NCBI GenBank assembly: GCA_013298895.1
Contig: JAAFJM010000011.1
Coordinates: 28,784 to 92,783 of the forward strand
Source: Bacteroidota bacterium
Lineage (GTDB): Bacteria > Bacteroidota > Bacteroidia > UKL13-3
Direction of reading: 5' to 3'
Length of the DNA: 64,000 bases
Shown: in pieces, positions 1-8,209 of the stretch
Layout of the letters: each line of letters opens with the position of its first letter
Position numbering within the stretch: position 1 is the first letter of the stretch
Notes under the pieces: generated by a model
The model's input: only the letters and a program-made list of their open reading frames with translations
Databases searched by the model: none
Told to the model about the DNA's origin: nothing
Program-made: the position numbers and the translations under genes

Positions 1-399
1 AGGCAAAACAAAGTTCCATTTAGTTATTTAGATGGAAGCATGACCAGCAATGAACGCCAGAAAGCAGTGAATGATTTTCAAACAAAGGAAGAGTTATCAT
101 ACTTTTTAATTTCGCTAAAAGCAGGTGGCTTGGGGTTAAACTTAACCAATGCCGATTATGTGTTCTTAATTGATCCTTGGTGGAATCCTGCCATTGAGCG
201 CCAAGCGGTAGATAGAAGTCACAGGATTGGTCAAACCAAATCGGTATTTATTTATAAATTCATTACCAAAGATACTGTGGAAGAAAAGATTATTGCCTTG
301 CAAAACAAAAAGAAAATGCTTGCCGATAATATCATTACCACCGAAGAAAGTTTTATTAAAACAATTGATGTAAATGAAATCATCGACTTGTTAAACTAA
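1..399 (+). CDS. SNF2-family DEAD-like helicase, C-terminal end (5' truncated by window)
   Basis: The reading frame is open from base 1, so only the last 132 residues are visible. They form the end of the second RecA-like lobe of an SNF2/Rad54-type ATPase. LKAGGLGLNLTNADYVF is motif V, and the Arg-rich DRSHRIGQ is motif VI, which contacts ATP across the lobe interface. The tail after TVEEKI is the usual C-terminal brace. SNF2 proteins use ATP to translocate on double-stranded DNA; bacterial members (RapA/HepA relatives and others) remodel nucleoprotein, but which subgroup this is cannot be told from the fragment. An internal Met at base 40 is not a credible start. A strong hairpin terminator follows the stop codon. 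Confidence 0.93.
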   Translation, partial: RQNKVPFSYLDGSMTSNERQKAVNDFQTKEELSYFLISLKAGGLGLNLTNADYVFLIDPWWNPAIERQAVDRSHRIGQTKSVFIYKFITKDTVEEKIIALQNKKKMLADNIITTEESFIKTIDVNEIIDLLN

Positions 400-435
400 A
401 AAAAGCGCTTACCGTAAAACAGTAAGCGCTTTTTT
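399..435. terminator. bidirectional intrinsic terminator
   Basis: A perfect 14-bp inverted repeat (AAAAAAGCGCTTAC, 399-412, with its complement at 422-435) flanks a 9-base loop. It has A-runs on one side and T-runs on the other, so it can end both the SNF2 transcript arriving from the left and the minus-strand transcript arriving from the right. Confidence 0.9.
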
Positions 436-452
436 TATTGTTGTTTATTGAA

Positions 453-1742
453 TTAATTTTTAATAATTCTTTTTGTAATTACTTTCTCACCATTGTTTAT
501 TCTGATAAAATAAACGCCATTGTCTAAACCTGAAGTATTCAATTTTGCAGTATTGCTATTAACTACTTCAAACATTTTTATTCTGCCAGTAATATCTACT
601 ATTTCAGCATTGATTATGGTGGTATTTGAATTAATAACTAAATTATCGTTGAATGGATTAGGTGATAACTCGACAGATGATTCGTTAGATTTAACAGTTA
701 ATACTTTCGAAAATTCATATTTTCCATCAAAATCAACTTGCTTTAAACGGTAATATGCAAATGAGTTATTTTTATCTGTAAATGAATATTTATTTAATCT
801 TGAAGAATTACCAACACCTTTTACAAATCCAATTTTTTCAAAATCAGTTCCATTGCTGCTTCTTTCAATTTCAAAACCATTATTATTTACTTCAGATGCA
901 GTAGACCAATTTAACTTGATATTATCGTTATTTCTGTCTGCAGTAAACTGAGTGTATTTTACAGGTAATGTAGAATTTAACCAAGAATTAGAAACTCTAA
1001 AACCATCCACCAATCCTCTGAAAGTGGCAGCACTACCTTGTCTAATACAAATTGATCTTAATCTTGGTAAATCTGAAAACGCATCGGTAGAAACTAACGT
1101 AGCTGTTGATGGTTCTGTTGTAGGTATTCCTGAGTTAAAAATATATGCAAATGTAGAATCGTTTGAAGCCGCAGATAAATCAAATTTATATTTTAGTACT
1201 ACCAATAAAGTTGTTCCAAATGCATAATCTGTTGGTGTAAAAACTGCAACTGTTCCCGCCCCACCTTTTGCTAATCCAAGCTTAAAAGTACTTGCAACAC
1301 TGCCCATTTTCACAAAAAGTCTCGCTCTAAAATTACTTAAAGAAGTTCCAAATGTATCGCCAAAATGCACAAAATAATCTCCAACAGTAGATGCAGATGC
1401 AACAGTATCAATTTTAACTAAAAAAGAGGCATAAACAGAGCCATTGGTATAGGCAGGTACAACTCTATTTGCATCCTCACTTCTTGAAGTTCCCCAAACC
1501 TCTACCGAACCACCAAATCCAGACGAGCTATAACCAGAGTAACTTAAAGAAGCGGTGTTATAAACTAAACTACTTGTAAAACTTCCTCTAGTTCCACTAT
1601 GGCTTTTCCAATTTACTCCACCATTTGCAGGGTTTGTAAGTGTATCGGTAGTGGACCCATAATTAAATTCTTCAATATAAGTTTGAGCACTTATGTTCAA
1701 TGTAGCGATGAAAGTACTTAATATGGTAATTATTTTTTTCAT
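453..1742 (-). CDS. secreted protein with T9SS type A C-terminal sorting domain
   Basis: This 429-residue protein starts with a Sec signal peptide (MKKIITILSTFIATLNISAQ). The middle (about 20-255) is rich in Ser, Thr and Gly and looks like a beta-sandwich; I recognise no enzyme motif. Residues about 258-350 (LPVKYTQFTADRNND onward, with WSTASEVNNNGFEIERS) form the FN3-like module common just before Bacteroidota sorting tails. The last 70 residues (SPNPFNDNLVI, then GVYFIRI and KRIIKN) are a Por-type C-terminal signal that directs export across the outer membrane by the type IX system. It is therefore probably a cell-surface or released protein of unknown function. It is transcribed alone, with a possible TAnnTTTG promoter upstream. 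Confidence 0.88.
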   Translation of the reverse strand: MKKIITILSTFIATLNISAQTYIEEFNYGSTTDTLTNPANGGVNWKSHSGTRGSFTSSLVYNTASLSYSGYSSSGFGGSVEVWGTSRSEDANRVVPAYTNGSVYASFLVKIDTVASASTVGDYFVHFGDTFGTSLSNFRARLFVKMGSVASTFKLGLAKGGAGTVAVFTPTDYAFGTTLLVVLKYKFDLSAASNDSTFAYIFNSGIPTTEPSTATLVSTDAFSDLPRLRSICIRQGSAATFRGLVDGFRVSNSWLNSTLPVKYTQFTADRNNDNIKLNWSTASEVNNNGFEIERSSNGTDFEKIGFVKGVGNSSRLNKYSFTDKNNSFAYYRLKQVDFDGKYEFSKVLTVKSNESSVELSPNPFNDNLVINSNTTIINAEIVDITGRIKMFEVVNSNTAKLNTSGLDNGVYFIRINNGEKVITKRIIKN

Positions 1743-1762
1743 ATTTTATTTAAATTATTTTT

Positions 1763-1770
1763 CAAAAATA
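1763..1770 (-). promoter_or_regulatory. candidate -7 promoter element of the T9SS cargo gene
   Basis: On the minus strand the bases read TATTTTTG, a full match to the Bacteroidota -7 consensus TAnnTTTG, about 20 bases before the ATG at 1742. A TTG at 1790-1792 lies about 19 bases upstream and could serve as a weak -33 element. This is motif matching only, in AT-rich DNA where chance matches occur. Confidence 0.4.
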
Positions 1771-1827
1771 ATATTTTATTCAACACATACAATTATCAAA
1801 TCATTAATAATTTAACCAAATTTGCAC

Positions 1828-2430
1828 ATGCATTTATTTGATACAATTAAGAGTGATAATTTATTGCCATTTGAGGGTGATGCTTATTATTACGGTAAAA
1901 TTTTCAATACCAATGAATCATTGCATTATTACCGTTTATTACTAGATTTAATAGATTGGCAAAACGATGAAGTAGTTATTTTTGGTAAAAAAATAATTAC
2001 CAGCAGAAAAGTTGCTTTTTATGCAGCTAGCGCTGATATCAACTACAAATATTCCAAAATAACCAAAAATACAGCAGTTTTTATTCCTGTTTTATTAGAA
2101 ATAAAAGAAAAAATTGAAATGATTACTAACCAAACTTTTAATTCCTGCCTATTAAATTTATACCAAAATGGAAACGAAGGAATGGGTTGGCATAGTGATA
2201 ATGAAAAAGAACTAAAAGAAAACGGCACCATAGCTTCTATTAGCTTTGGTGCCGAAAGAAATTTTTCATTCAAACATAATCATTCAAAATTGAAAATAGC
2301 TATTAAGCTCGAAAATGGGAGTTTACTAACAATGGAAAATGAAATACAAAAATTTTGGAAGCACAGTATGCCTAAAAGTACCAAAATAATGACACCAAGA
2401 ATAAATTTAACTTTTAGAACAATTGTTTAA
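1828..2430 (+). CDS. AlkB-like 2-oxoglutarate/Fe(II) DNA dealkylase
   Basis: This 200-residue protein carries the AlkB dioxygenase fold of the ALKBH2/3-like bacterial group. The Fe(II) ligands are visible as H122-x-D124 in GWHSDNE and H179 in WKHSMPKS. The 2-oxoglutarate-binding arginines are R191 and R197 in PRINLTFR. NLYQNGNEGMGWHSD is the characteristic strand-turn before the HxD. The family oxidatively removes methyl lesions such as 1-methyladenine and 3-methylcytosine from DNA or RNA. I chose the ATG at 1828; an in-frame TTG two codons earlier (1822) is also open. The gene converges on the response regulator downstream and shares four bases (TTAA) with it at the 3' ends. Confidence 0.92.
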   Translation: MHLFDTIKSDNLLPFEGDAYYYGKIFNTNESLHYYRLLLDLIDWQNDEVVIFGKKIITSRKVAFYAASADINYKYSKITKNTAVFIPVLLEIKEKIEMITNQTFNSCLLNLYQNGNEGMGWHSDNEKELKENGTIASISFGAERNFSFKHNHSKLKIAIKLENGSLLTMENEIQKFWKHSMPKSTKIMTPRINLTFRTIV

Positions 2431-3128
2431 TCTTCAAATTTATAACCAACACCTTTTACTGTTCCAAGTAAATCCTCACCAATTTTTTCGCGTATTTTTC
2501 TTATATGAACATCAATAGTTCTATCACCTACAATAACCTCATCGCCCCAAACTTTTTCTAAAATTATTTCACGCTTAAATACTTTACCTGGTTTACTAGC
2601 CAATAAATACAGTAATTCAAACTCCTTTCGTGCTAATTGAATTTTTTCAGTTCCTTTGTAAACCAAAAAAGTATCTCTATCTATAATTAAACCTTTAACA
2701 GTTAGTTTAACATTTTCAACTTCACTACTATCGTTATTATTATTTTCTTTTCTACGTAAAATTGCGGACAAACGTGTTAATAATAATTTTGGTTTAATAG
2801 GCTTTGCAATATAATCATCTGCTCCTGCATCAAAACCAGCTAATTCGCTATATTCTTCGGCTCTTGCAGTTAAAAAAACAATGAATATTTTATTTAAAGA
2901 TGGATTAGATTTTATTTGTTGACACGCTTGAATACCATCCATTTGAGGCATCATTACATCCATCAAAATCAAATCTGGCTTTATTCGTTTCGCCTCTTCA
3001 ATAGCTTCCACACCGTTATTAGCCAAAAAAACTTCGTATCCTTCTTTTTTTAAATTATACTCAATAAACTCTTGAATATCTTTTTCGTCATCTACAACAA
3101 GAATTTTGTATTGTTTTTTGTCTTTCAT
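2427..3128 (-). CDS. OmpR/PhoB-family response regulator
   Basis: The protein has 233 residues. Residues 5-122 are a CheY-like receiver with the acidic pocket D13/D14, phosphoacceptor D57 (in DLILMDVMMPQMDG), T87 and K109 (in YIAKP). Residues about 140-231 are a winged-helix DNA-binding domain ending in the typical RTIDVHIRKIREKIG...TVKGVGYKFE. It should be a phosphorylation-dependent transcription factor. In Bacteroidota such PhoB-like regulators often sit beside a PhoR-like kinase, but here the neighbours are AlkB (convergent) and a DUF4249 lipoprotein, so it is an orphan in this window. A consensus -7 element lies about 30 bases upstream of the ATG. Confidence 0.95.
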   Translation of the reverse strand: MKDKKQYKILVVDDEKDIQEFIEYNLKKEGYEVFLANNGVEAIEEAKRIKPDLILMDVMMPQMDGIQACQQIKSNPSLNKIFIVFLTARAEEYSELAGFDAGADDYIAKPIKPKLLLTRLSAILRRKENNNNDSSEVENVKLTVKGLIIDRDTFLVYKGTEKIQLARKEFELLYLLASKPGKVFKREIILEKVWGDEVIVGDRTIDVHIRKIREKIGEDLLGTVKGVGYKFED

Positions 3129-3158
3129 TTTGATTGATTTTTATGATTTAATCAGCCG

Positions 3159-3166
3159 CAAACTTA
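3159..3166 (-). promoter_or_regulatory. candidate -7 promoter element of the response regulator
   Basis: The minus strand reads TAAGTTTG here, a full TAnnTTTG match about 30 bases upstream of the ATG at 3128. I found no well-spaced TTTG -33 element, so support is moderate. Confidence 0.4.
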
Positions 3167-3210
3167 ATTAGATTATTGTTAGTTAATTGTTAAGTTTACT
3201 CAAAACTTTA

Positions 3211-4104
3211 TCATTTTAAAATAACTTGTTTAAAATCTACTGAATAGCCTGTAAATGAACCTATTGCTCCATTAACATTTGATTTAACTGTACCTGGTGT
3301 AGCAAATGGACCACCATTATTATCAGCTCTACCAAACGATTGCCAAAACAAAAACTCTTTTCTACCAATATGAGAAAAATATAAATTCAAAGTATCACCT
3401 TGATTAAATGGCCTGAAAAACTCATACGGCCAAACCCCATCATTCACAAACTCATCGTCAAAAGTTCTGTAAAAATCTGCTGCCCCCCATCCTAGTAATA
3501 AAGAATCGAAACCTATTTTTACCGCAAAACGATAATTGTTTTGTGCAGGTTCATCATACGACCAAAATTTAACAAATGCCCGATTAACAGTATCATTTCC
3601 TTGCTTAGGTTCAATTCTGTATTCAATACTATCTACCGTAATTAATTTAGGAATATATGTTTTTGCTGATATAATTTTATCGCCAATGGTTATATCCAAT
3701 TTATATGCTGTATTAGTTTGTCCTAGTAACTCAAGAGGGTTCATATAAACTCCTGAAAATGGCGATAAAATTGAGTCTAAAGCTGGAATTAAATTGGCAA
3801 TGGTATCAACGGCATAAAGCCTGATTCTATTAGCATCATTATAAAAAGTATCTTTACCAGAAATGGTTCCAGGTGTTATGTAAACAATTGCATTTTTAAC
3901 TCCATTCAAGGATAAATCAGGTTTAAAATAATCAATTGTTGTGGATATAAAAACATAATTTAACAATGGAAATCTATTGTTTATACTCGCCTCAACCACA
4001 AATTGTGGTGTGCTTGGGTCAACATCAATTTGAATTTCTTTTTCGCAAGCAATCAACAAAATTACTAATACTGCAAAAGCTAATTTTAATTTAATCATTC
4101 TCAT
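3211..4104 (-). CDS. DUF4249 lipoprotein, partner of the TonB-dependent receptor
   Basis: The 297-residue protein begins with a lipoprotein signal peptide, with the lipobox ending LLIAC at Cys20. The mature start CEKEIQIDVDPSTPQFVVEA is typical of DUF4249 proteins, which are annotated as outer-membrane-associated partners of TonB-dependent receptors. The body is beta-rich, with the usual DUF4249 progression from an early YVFIS-type strand to a C-terminal GSFTGYS segment. The start lies 4 bases after the stop of the receptor gene upstream, so the two are co-transcribed. The ligand is unknown. A second Met two codons in (4098) is an alternative start. Confidence 0.87.
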   Translation of the reverse strand: MRMIKLKLAFAVLVILLIACEKEIQIDVDPSTPQFVVEASINNRFPLLNYVFISTTIDYFKPDLSLNGVKNAIVYITPGTISGKDTFYNDANRIRLYAVDTIANLIPALDSILSPFSGVYMNPLELLGQTNTAYKLDITIGDKIISAKTYIPKLITVDSIEYRIEPKQGNDTVNRAFVKFWSYDEPAQNNYRFAVKIGFDSLLLGWGAADFYRTFDDEFVNDGVWPYEFFRPFNQGDTLNLYFSHIGRKEFLFWQSFGRADNNGGPFATPGTVKSNVNGAIGSFTGYSVDFKQVILK

Positions 4105-4108
4105 AACT

Positions 4109-6481
4109 TTAAAATTTATAATTCCATGCCACTGAAGGCAAGATTGGAAACAGATAAACCATGTATGCCTTTACTTCTAATTTATCTAAATCAGGTAAAA
4201 AATATATAAAATAAGGATTTGCTCTGTTATAAATATTGTAAATACTAAAATTCCAATTGCTTTCCCATTTTTTAGTTTTTTTATGTGTATAGGTAAAGCT
4301 TATGTCTGCTCTATGGTATGCAGGAAGCCTATATGAATTTATTTTATCATAAACATCAATAAAAGTAAATTTAGGTTCAAGTTTTTCTGTATCAAATCCT
4401 ATTCTATATGCATATCTAGAATTTGGGAGTGTAACGGCATTTCCAGTTCCATAAACAAATACAAATGTGCCTGTCCATTTTTTATTAAAAGTATAACTCA
4501 AAACCAATGACATATCATGGGTTCTATCGTATCTAAAAAAGTATGATTGGCCTCGATTTAATTCATCAAACTGACGATAAGCTCGGCTCCAAGTATAACC
4601 AATCCACCCGTTTAGCCTACCCACTTTTTTCTTTAAAAACAATTCTAAACCATAAGCTTCGCCTTGTCCAAAAACCATTTCGTTTTCAAGATTTGCATTA
4701 AAAAATAATCTTGAAAAAGGCTTAAATTCAATTTGATTGTCCATGCGTTTATAATATGTTTCAGCACTTGCTTCATACTTATTATTTTGGAAGTTTCTAT
4801 AATATCCAATTGCTATTTGATTGGCTTCTTGAGGTTTTACTTTATCTGAACTAGGCACCCATAAATCAAATGGAAATTGAGCACCACTGGTAGTTGCCAA
4901 GTGAATAAATTGGTATGTTCTAGAATAGGATGCTTTTACCGATGATTGTTCATTAATTAAATAATTTGCATTTAATCTTGGTTCGAGTCTTGGATAGAAT
5001 GCAATACTTTCATTAATGCCATATTTTTTAGATTCACCTATTTTTATATTTTGATCATCAAAAGTTGATTGCTCATATGGACCTACTCTATTAAATGCAA
5101 CAGCCCTTAATCCAACATTTGCACTCCATCTTTGGCTTATTTGCCATTCATCTAATGCATAAATTGCTGTTTCATGGGCGTATTGTTTACTAATTTCTTC
5201 ATCAATAGTAACCGTACCCGCATTTCCACTAGCTATTCCTGGAGTAAAAGTATGAAAAATGTAATTGAAACCAAATTTAACCAAATGCTTATTAGTTGCA
5301 AACCACGTAAAATCGCTTTTTAAATTCCAATCATAAAGTCCAGAACGCACAGCCACACCAGTGGAACCAAACTTAAAATCATTGAACAATTCATACCTAT
5401 TAAAAATTATTGATGTGTTACTGAACAATTTTGGCTTAAAAATATGGTTCCATCGCAAAGTAGCAGTTGCATTTCCCCAACCAAAATTAAGATTTACATT
5501 CTTATTTGTTGGACTTTGAAAATCTAAAATATCTCTTCCAAAATATCCTGAAAAATACAATTTATCTTTTGCACCTAATTGCCAATTCATCTTTAAGTTT
5601 ATATCGTAAAAATAATATGCATTTCCTTGAGCACTTTTAGGTAAAAAAGGTTGAGCTAAAATATCAATATATGTTCTGCGTGCAGCAATTAAAAAACTGC
5701 TTTTACCTTTTTTAATGGGTCCTTCAGCACTAAATCGCGAAGCTATTAAACCAACACCGCCATTAAATTCATACTTTTGATTATTTCCTTCTCGCATAGT
5801 TACATTTAAAATAGAGGAAAGTCTTCCACCATAATTGGCTGGCATACCACCTTTTATTACTTCTAAATTTTTAACAGCATCAGTATTAAATACAGAAAGA
5901 AAGCCAAATAAATGCGATGGATTATAAACCACAGCTTCATCCATTAAAATTAAATTTTGGTCAGGTCCACCTCCTCTCACATAAAAACCTGTTCCACCTT
6001 CACCCCCACTTTTTATGCCTGGCAATAAAGTGATGGCTTTTAGAATATCAGGCTCTCCAAATATTACAGGCAATTGTTTTACTTTTTCGCCAGATAATTC
6101 CAACGTACTCATTTCAGTACTTCGTACATTTTTATCTTCTCTTTCACCTTTAATTACTACTTCTTTTCCTGTAAAAATTTTTTGCACAAGCTTAATATTT
6201 AGCTTAGTGTCTTTCTCTAAATTTACTTTTATTATTTTCGTTTGAAAACCTAAATAGGTTATTTGAACTGTATAATTACCTAAAGGTAAGTTTAAAGCAA
6301 AATAGCCATAAGTATTGGTTGAAATTGCTTTATTGGTTTCAATAATTTTTACAACTGCGCCAATCAATGTTTCGCCATTAGAACTATCTCTGAGTTCACC
6401 ACTCAAAGTATATTTGTTTTGGGCTGTAACATTAAATATAATGATTGTGAATATGAAAATGTTTAAAAATTTTTTCAGCAT
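4109..6481 (-). CDS. TonB-dependent outer membrane receptor (carboxypeptidase-regulatory-like N-domain)
   Basis: From the ATG at 6481 the protein has 790 residues; the frame also opens at a TTG at 6502, but the signal peptide (MLKKFLNIFIFTIIIFNVTAQ) fits the ATG. After cleavage comes a carboxypeptidase D-regulatory-like beta-sandwich (YTLSGELRDSSNGETLIGA... about 25-110). Next is a plug domain with the conserved PGIKSGGEGGTGFYVRGGG and NLILMDEAVVYNPSHLFG, and then a beta-barrel ending in the aromatic terminal strand VAWNYKF. This is a Bacteroidota transporter of CirA/FecA type with TonB-powered uptake across the outer membrane. It forms a two-gene operon with the DUF4249 lipoprotein. A paralogous pair lies at the right end of the window. 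Confidence 0.93.
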   Translation of the reverse strand: MLKKFLNIFIFTIIIFNVTAQNKYTLSGELRDSSNGETLIGAVVKIIETNKAISTNTYGYFALNLPLGNYTVQITYLGFQTKIIKVNLEKDTKLNIKLVQKIFTGKEVVIKGEREDKNVRSTEMSTLELSGEKVKQLPVIFGEPDILKAITLLPGIKSGGEGGTGFYVRGGGPDQNLILMDEAVVYNPSHLFGFLSVFNTDAVKNLEVIKGGMPANYGGRLSSILNVTMREGNNQKYEFNGGVGLIASRFSAEGPIKKGKSSFLIAARRTYIDILAQPFLPKSAQGNAYYFYDINLKMNWQLGAKDKLYFSGYFGRDILDFQSPTNKNVNLNFGWGNATATLRWNHIFKPKLFSNTSIIFNRYELFNDFKFGSTGVAVRSGLYDWNLKSDFTWFATNKHLVKFGFNYIFHTFTPGIASGNAGTVTIDEEISKQYAHETAIYALDEWQISQRWSANVGLRAVAFNRVGPYEQSTFDDQNIKIGESKKYGINESIAFYPRLEPRLNANYLINEQSSVKASYSRTYQFIHLATTSGAQFPFDLWVPSSDKVKPQEANQIAIGYYRNFQNNKYEASAETYYKRMDNQIEFKPFSRLFFNANLENEMVFGQGEAYGLELFLKKKVGRLNGWIGYTWSRAYRQFDELNRGQSYFFRYDRTHDMSLVLSYTFNKKWTGTFVFVYGTGNAVTLPNSRYAYRIGFDTEKLEPKFTFIDVYDKINSYRLPAYHRADISFTYTHKKTKKWESNWNFSIYNIYNRANPYFIYFLPDLDKLEVKAYMVYLFPILPSVAWNYKF

Positions 6482-6712
6482 ATTATGTTTTAATGGGGTC
6501 AAAGATTACTCAAATAATCAATTATGGAAATAATAAGTTGTTAAAAGGCATAAAATTTACACAATCAAAACTTTTATCAATAATCCATGTTATTAATAGA
6601 TATTATTTGTTTAAAAAATATTTTAAAAACAAGTGTTAAATTATTGGGTTATTATAAATTAATAACAAAAAAAATACTGTAATTTATCCCTATTTACGTA
6701 CAAAAAAATTAA

Positions 6713-7705
6713 ATGAGTGCCCCAAATTTTGAAATCAATTTATTACCTAGTTGGTTAATAAATTCTACTAATATTTACGCTATAGTAACCGACCTGCAAG
6801 GTAATTATATTTATGTAAATAATCGTTTTATAGAAAAATTTGGTTTTATTTCATCTAATTTTATTGGCCAATCCATCGTAAATACTATTCACACCAATGA
6901 TGTAGAGAAGTGTGCCGCGGTTGTTACTAAATGTTTTGAAGAACCTACCAAAACACACTCCGTTGAAATAAGAAAACCACATAACAATAACAACGAATAT
7001 TTTTATAGCAACTGGGAGTTTTCATGCTTTTTCGATTCAAAAAATGAAATAATTGGTATTTTGTGTATAGGTTACGACTTAACCAAAGAAAAAAAATTAA
7101 CCAATATCCTACTTGAAACCCAATCAAAACTAAACTCATTATTAAATAGCACCAACGAAGGTTTTATATTTTTAAACAACGAATTTAAAGTGTTGTATTT
7201 TAATAAATCAGCTGAGGAAAATTATGCAAAACGTTATTTAAATAAAGAAATTAAAACTGCTGATAATTTTTTAAGTTATTGTGCAACTGAGGAAGAAAAA
7301 AGTGAATTAGAGGCCATTTACAATAAAGTAATGGAGGGAAATCAAATTCAATTTGTACAAGAACAAAATAATTTTTGGTTTCAAATTTCGCTTTTTAAAG
7401 TAGTAACCGATGACGGAAAAACCATTGGATTAGCATATGGAATAACAGATATCACTCAACATAAAAAAGATCAATTAAGGATATTAGAACAGAACAAAAA
7501 ATTAAAAGAAATAGCTTGGCAACAATCACACGAAGTAAGAAGTCCTGTGGTTAATTTATTGGGTATAACTTCGATATTAAACGATGAAAATAGCAGTTTA
7601 TCTGATGAAGATAAAGCAGTTCTTTTGAAAGCAATTAATACTGAAATTGTTAGGTTAGACCAAATTATTAAATCAATAGTTGAAAAAACTAATTGGAGTT
7701 TTTAA
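6713..7705 (+). CDS. PAS-PAS protein with a histidine phosphoacceptor (DHp) helix pair but no ATPase domain
   Basis: The protein has 330 residues. PAS1 lies at about 15-125 (AIVTDLQGNYIYVNNRFIEKFG... ILCIGYDLTKEKK) and PAS2 at about 138-250 (LLNSTNEGFIFLNNEFKVLYFN... AYGITDITQHKK). A DHp-like hairpin follows at about 262-326 with the H-box IAWQQSHEVRSPVVNLLGI; the candidate phosphoacceptor is H273. The gene stops at NWSF, where a HATPase_c domain would normally begin, and no N, G1 or G2 box exists in the remaining frame. Such proteins could accept phosphate from another kinase, heterodimerise with one, or be decayed kinases. It is transcribed alone, divergent from the TonB receptor. Confidence 0.85.
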   Translation: MSAPNFEINLLPSWLINSTNIYAIVTDLQGNYIYVNNRFIEKFGFISSNFIGQSIVNTIHTNDVEKCAAVVTKCFEEPTKTHSVEIRKPHNNNNEYFYSNWEFSCFFDSKNEIIGILCIGYDLTKEKKLTNILLETQSKLNSLLNSTNEGFIFLNNEFKVLYFNKSAEENYAKRYLNKEIKTADNFLSYCATEEEKSELEAIYNKVMEGNQIQFVQEQNNFWFQISLFKVVTDDGKTIGLAYGITDITQHKKDQLRILEQNKKLKEIAWQQSHEVRSPVVNLLGITSILNDENSSLSDEDKAVLLKAINTEIVRLDQIIKSIVEKTNWSF

Positions 7706-7786
7706 AATAAAAAAACTAATTAATATGTATTCACAATTTTAAGAAACTGTTCACCTCCAATACATAATATCGTAATTTTAACAAAA

Positions 7787-8152
7787 ATGAACAGAACAGA
7801 TCAAGTTAAAGCATTAAGGCCAATTATAATATGTGATGAAAATAAAGATAGTTTAAGCAATGAAAACTTTCAAAATATTACATTAAGACCTATATTAAAG
7901 TTTCAAAATGAACTAATTTTAGCATTAATAACCAACCAATTAACAAATTTGAAACTACCAAAAAATATACAAGAAAAACAAATGGTTTTGCAAAATAGTA
8001 TGTTAAAAAATCAGGTTATGAAGCAGCAAATAATAGGACTTGTTATAGGACTATTTACCATTAGTGAAATTGATTATTACATCAAAAACCAAACTGAAAT
8101 CAACAAACGTATAAGTCAGTTAGTAGTTAAACGCGTTACAAATCAATTATAA
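7787..8152 (+). CDS. small conserved Bacteroidota protein of unknown function
   Basis: This 121-residue protein has no signal peptide or membrane segment and is mostly helical. Segments such as LRPILKFQNELILALI (mid-protein) and IIGLVIGLFTISEIDYYI...NKRI near the C-terminus resemble a small family frequent in Flavobacteriia that databases sometimes label glyoxalase. I see no metal-ligand pattern of a vicinal-oxygen-chelate fold, so I would not adopt that name. The link to the family is from memory of its pattern, not from a search. The gene follows the PAS protein by 81 bases on the same strand and may share its transcript. Confidence 0.7.
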   Translation: MNRTDQVKALRPIIICDENKDSLSNENFQNITLRPILKFQNELILALITNQLTNLKLPKNIQEKQMVLQNSMLKNQVMKQQIIGLVIGLFTISEIDYYIKNQTEINKRISQLVVKRVTNQL

Positions 8153-8209
8153 AAAATAGTAATATTAGATCAATTATTTTAACAACCTATATTAAAGTTA
8201 GCTTGGGTA

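Noticed and set aside
57..57. Finding entry titled Placeholder withdrawn
   Set aside because: It carries no claim and has interest 0; it should be disregarded.
952..1227. Plus-strand frame of 91 codons inside the T9SS cargo gene
   Set aside because: Antisense shadow of a well-supported coding region with signal peptide and sorting tail.
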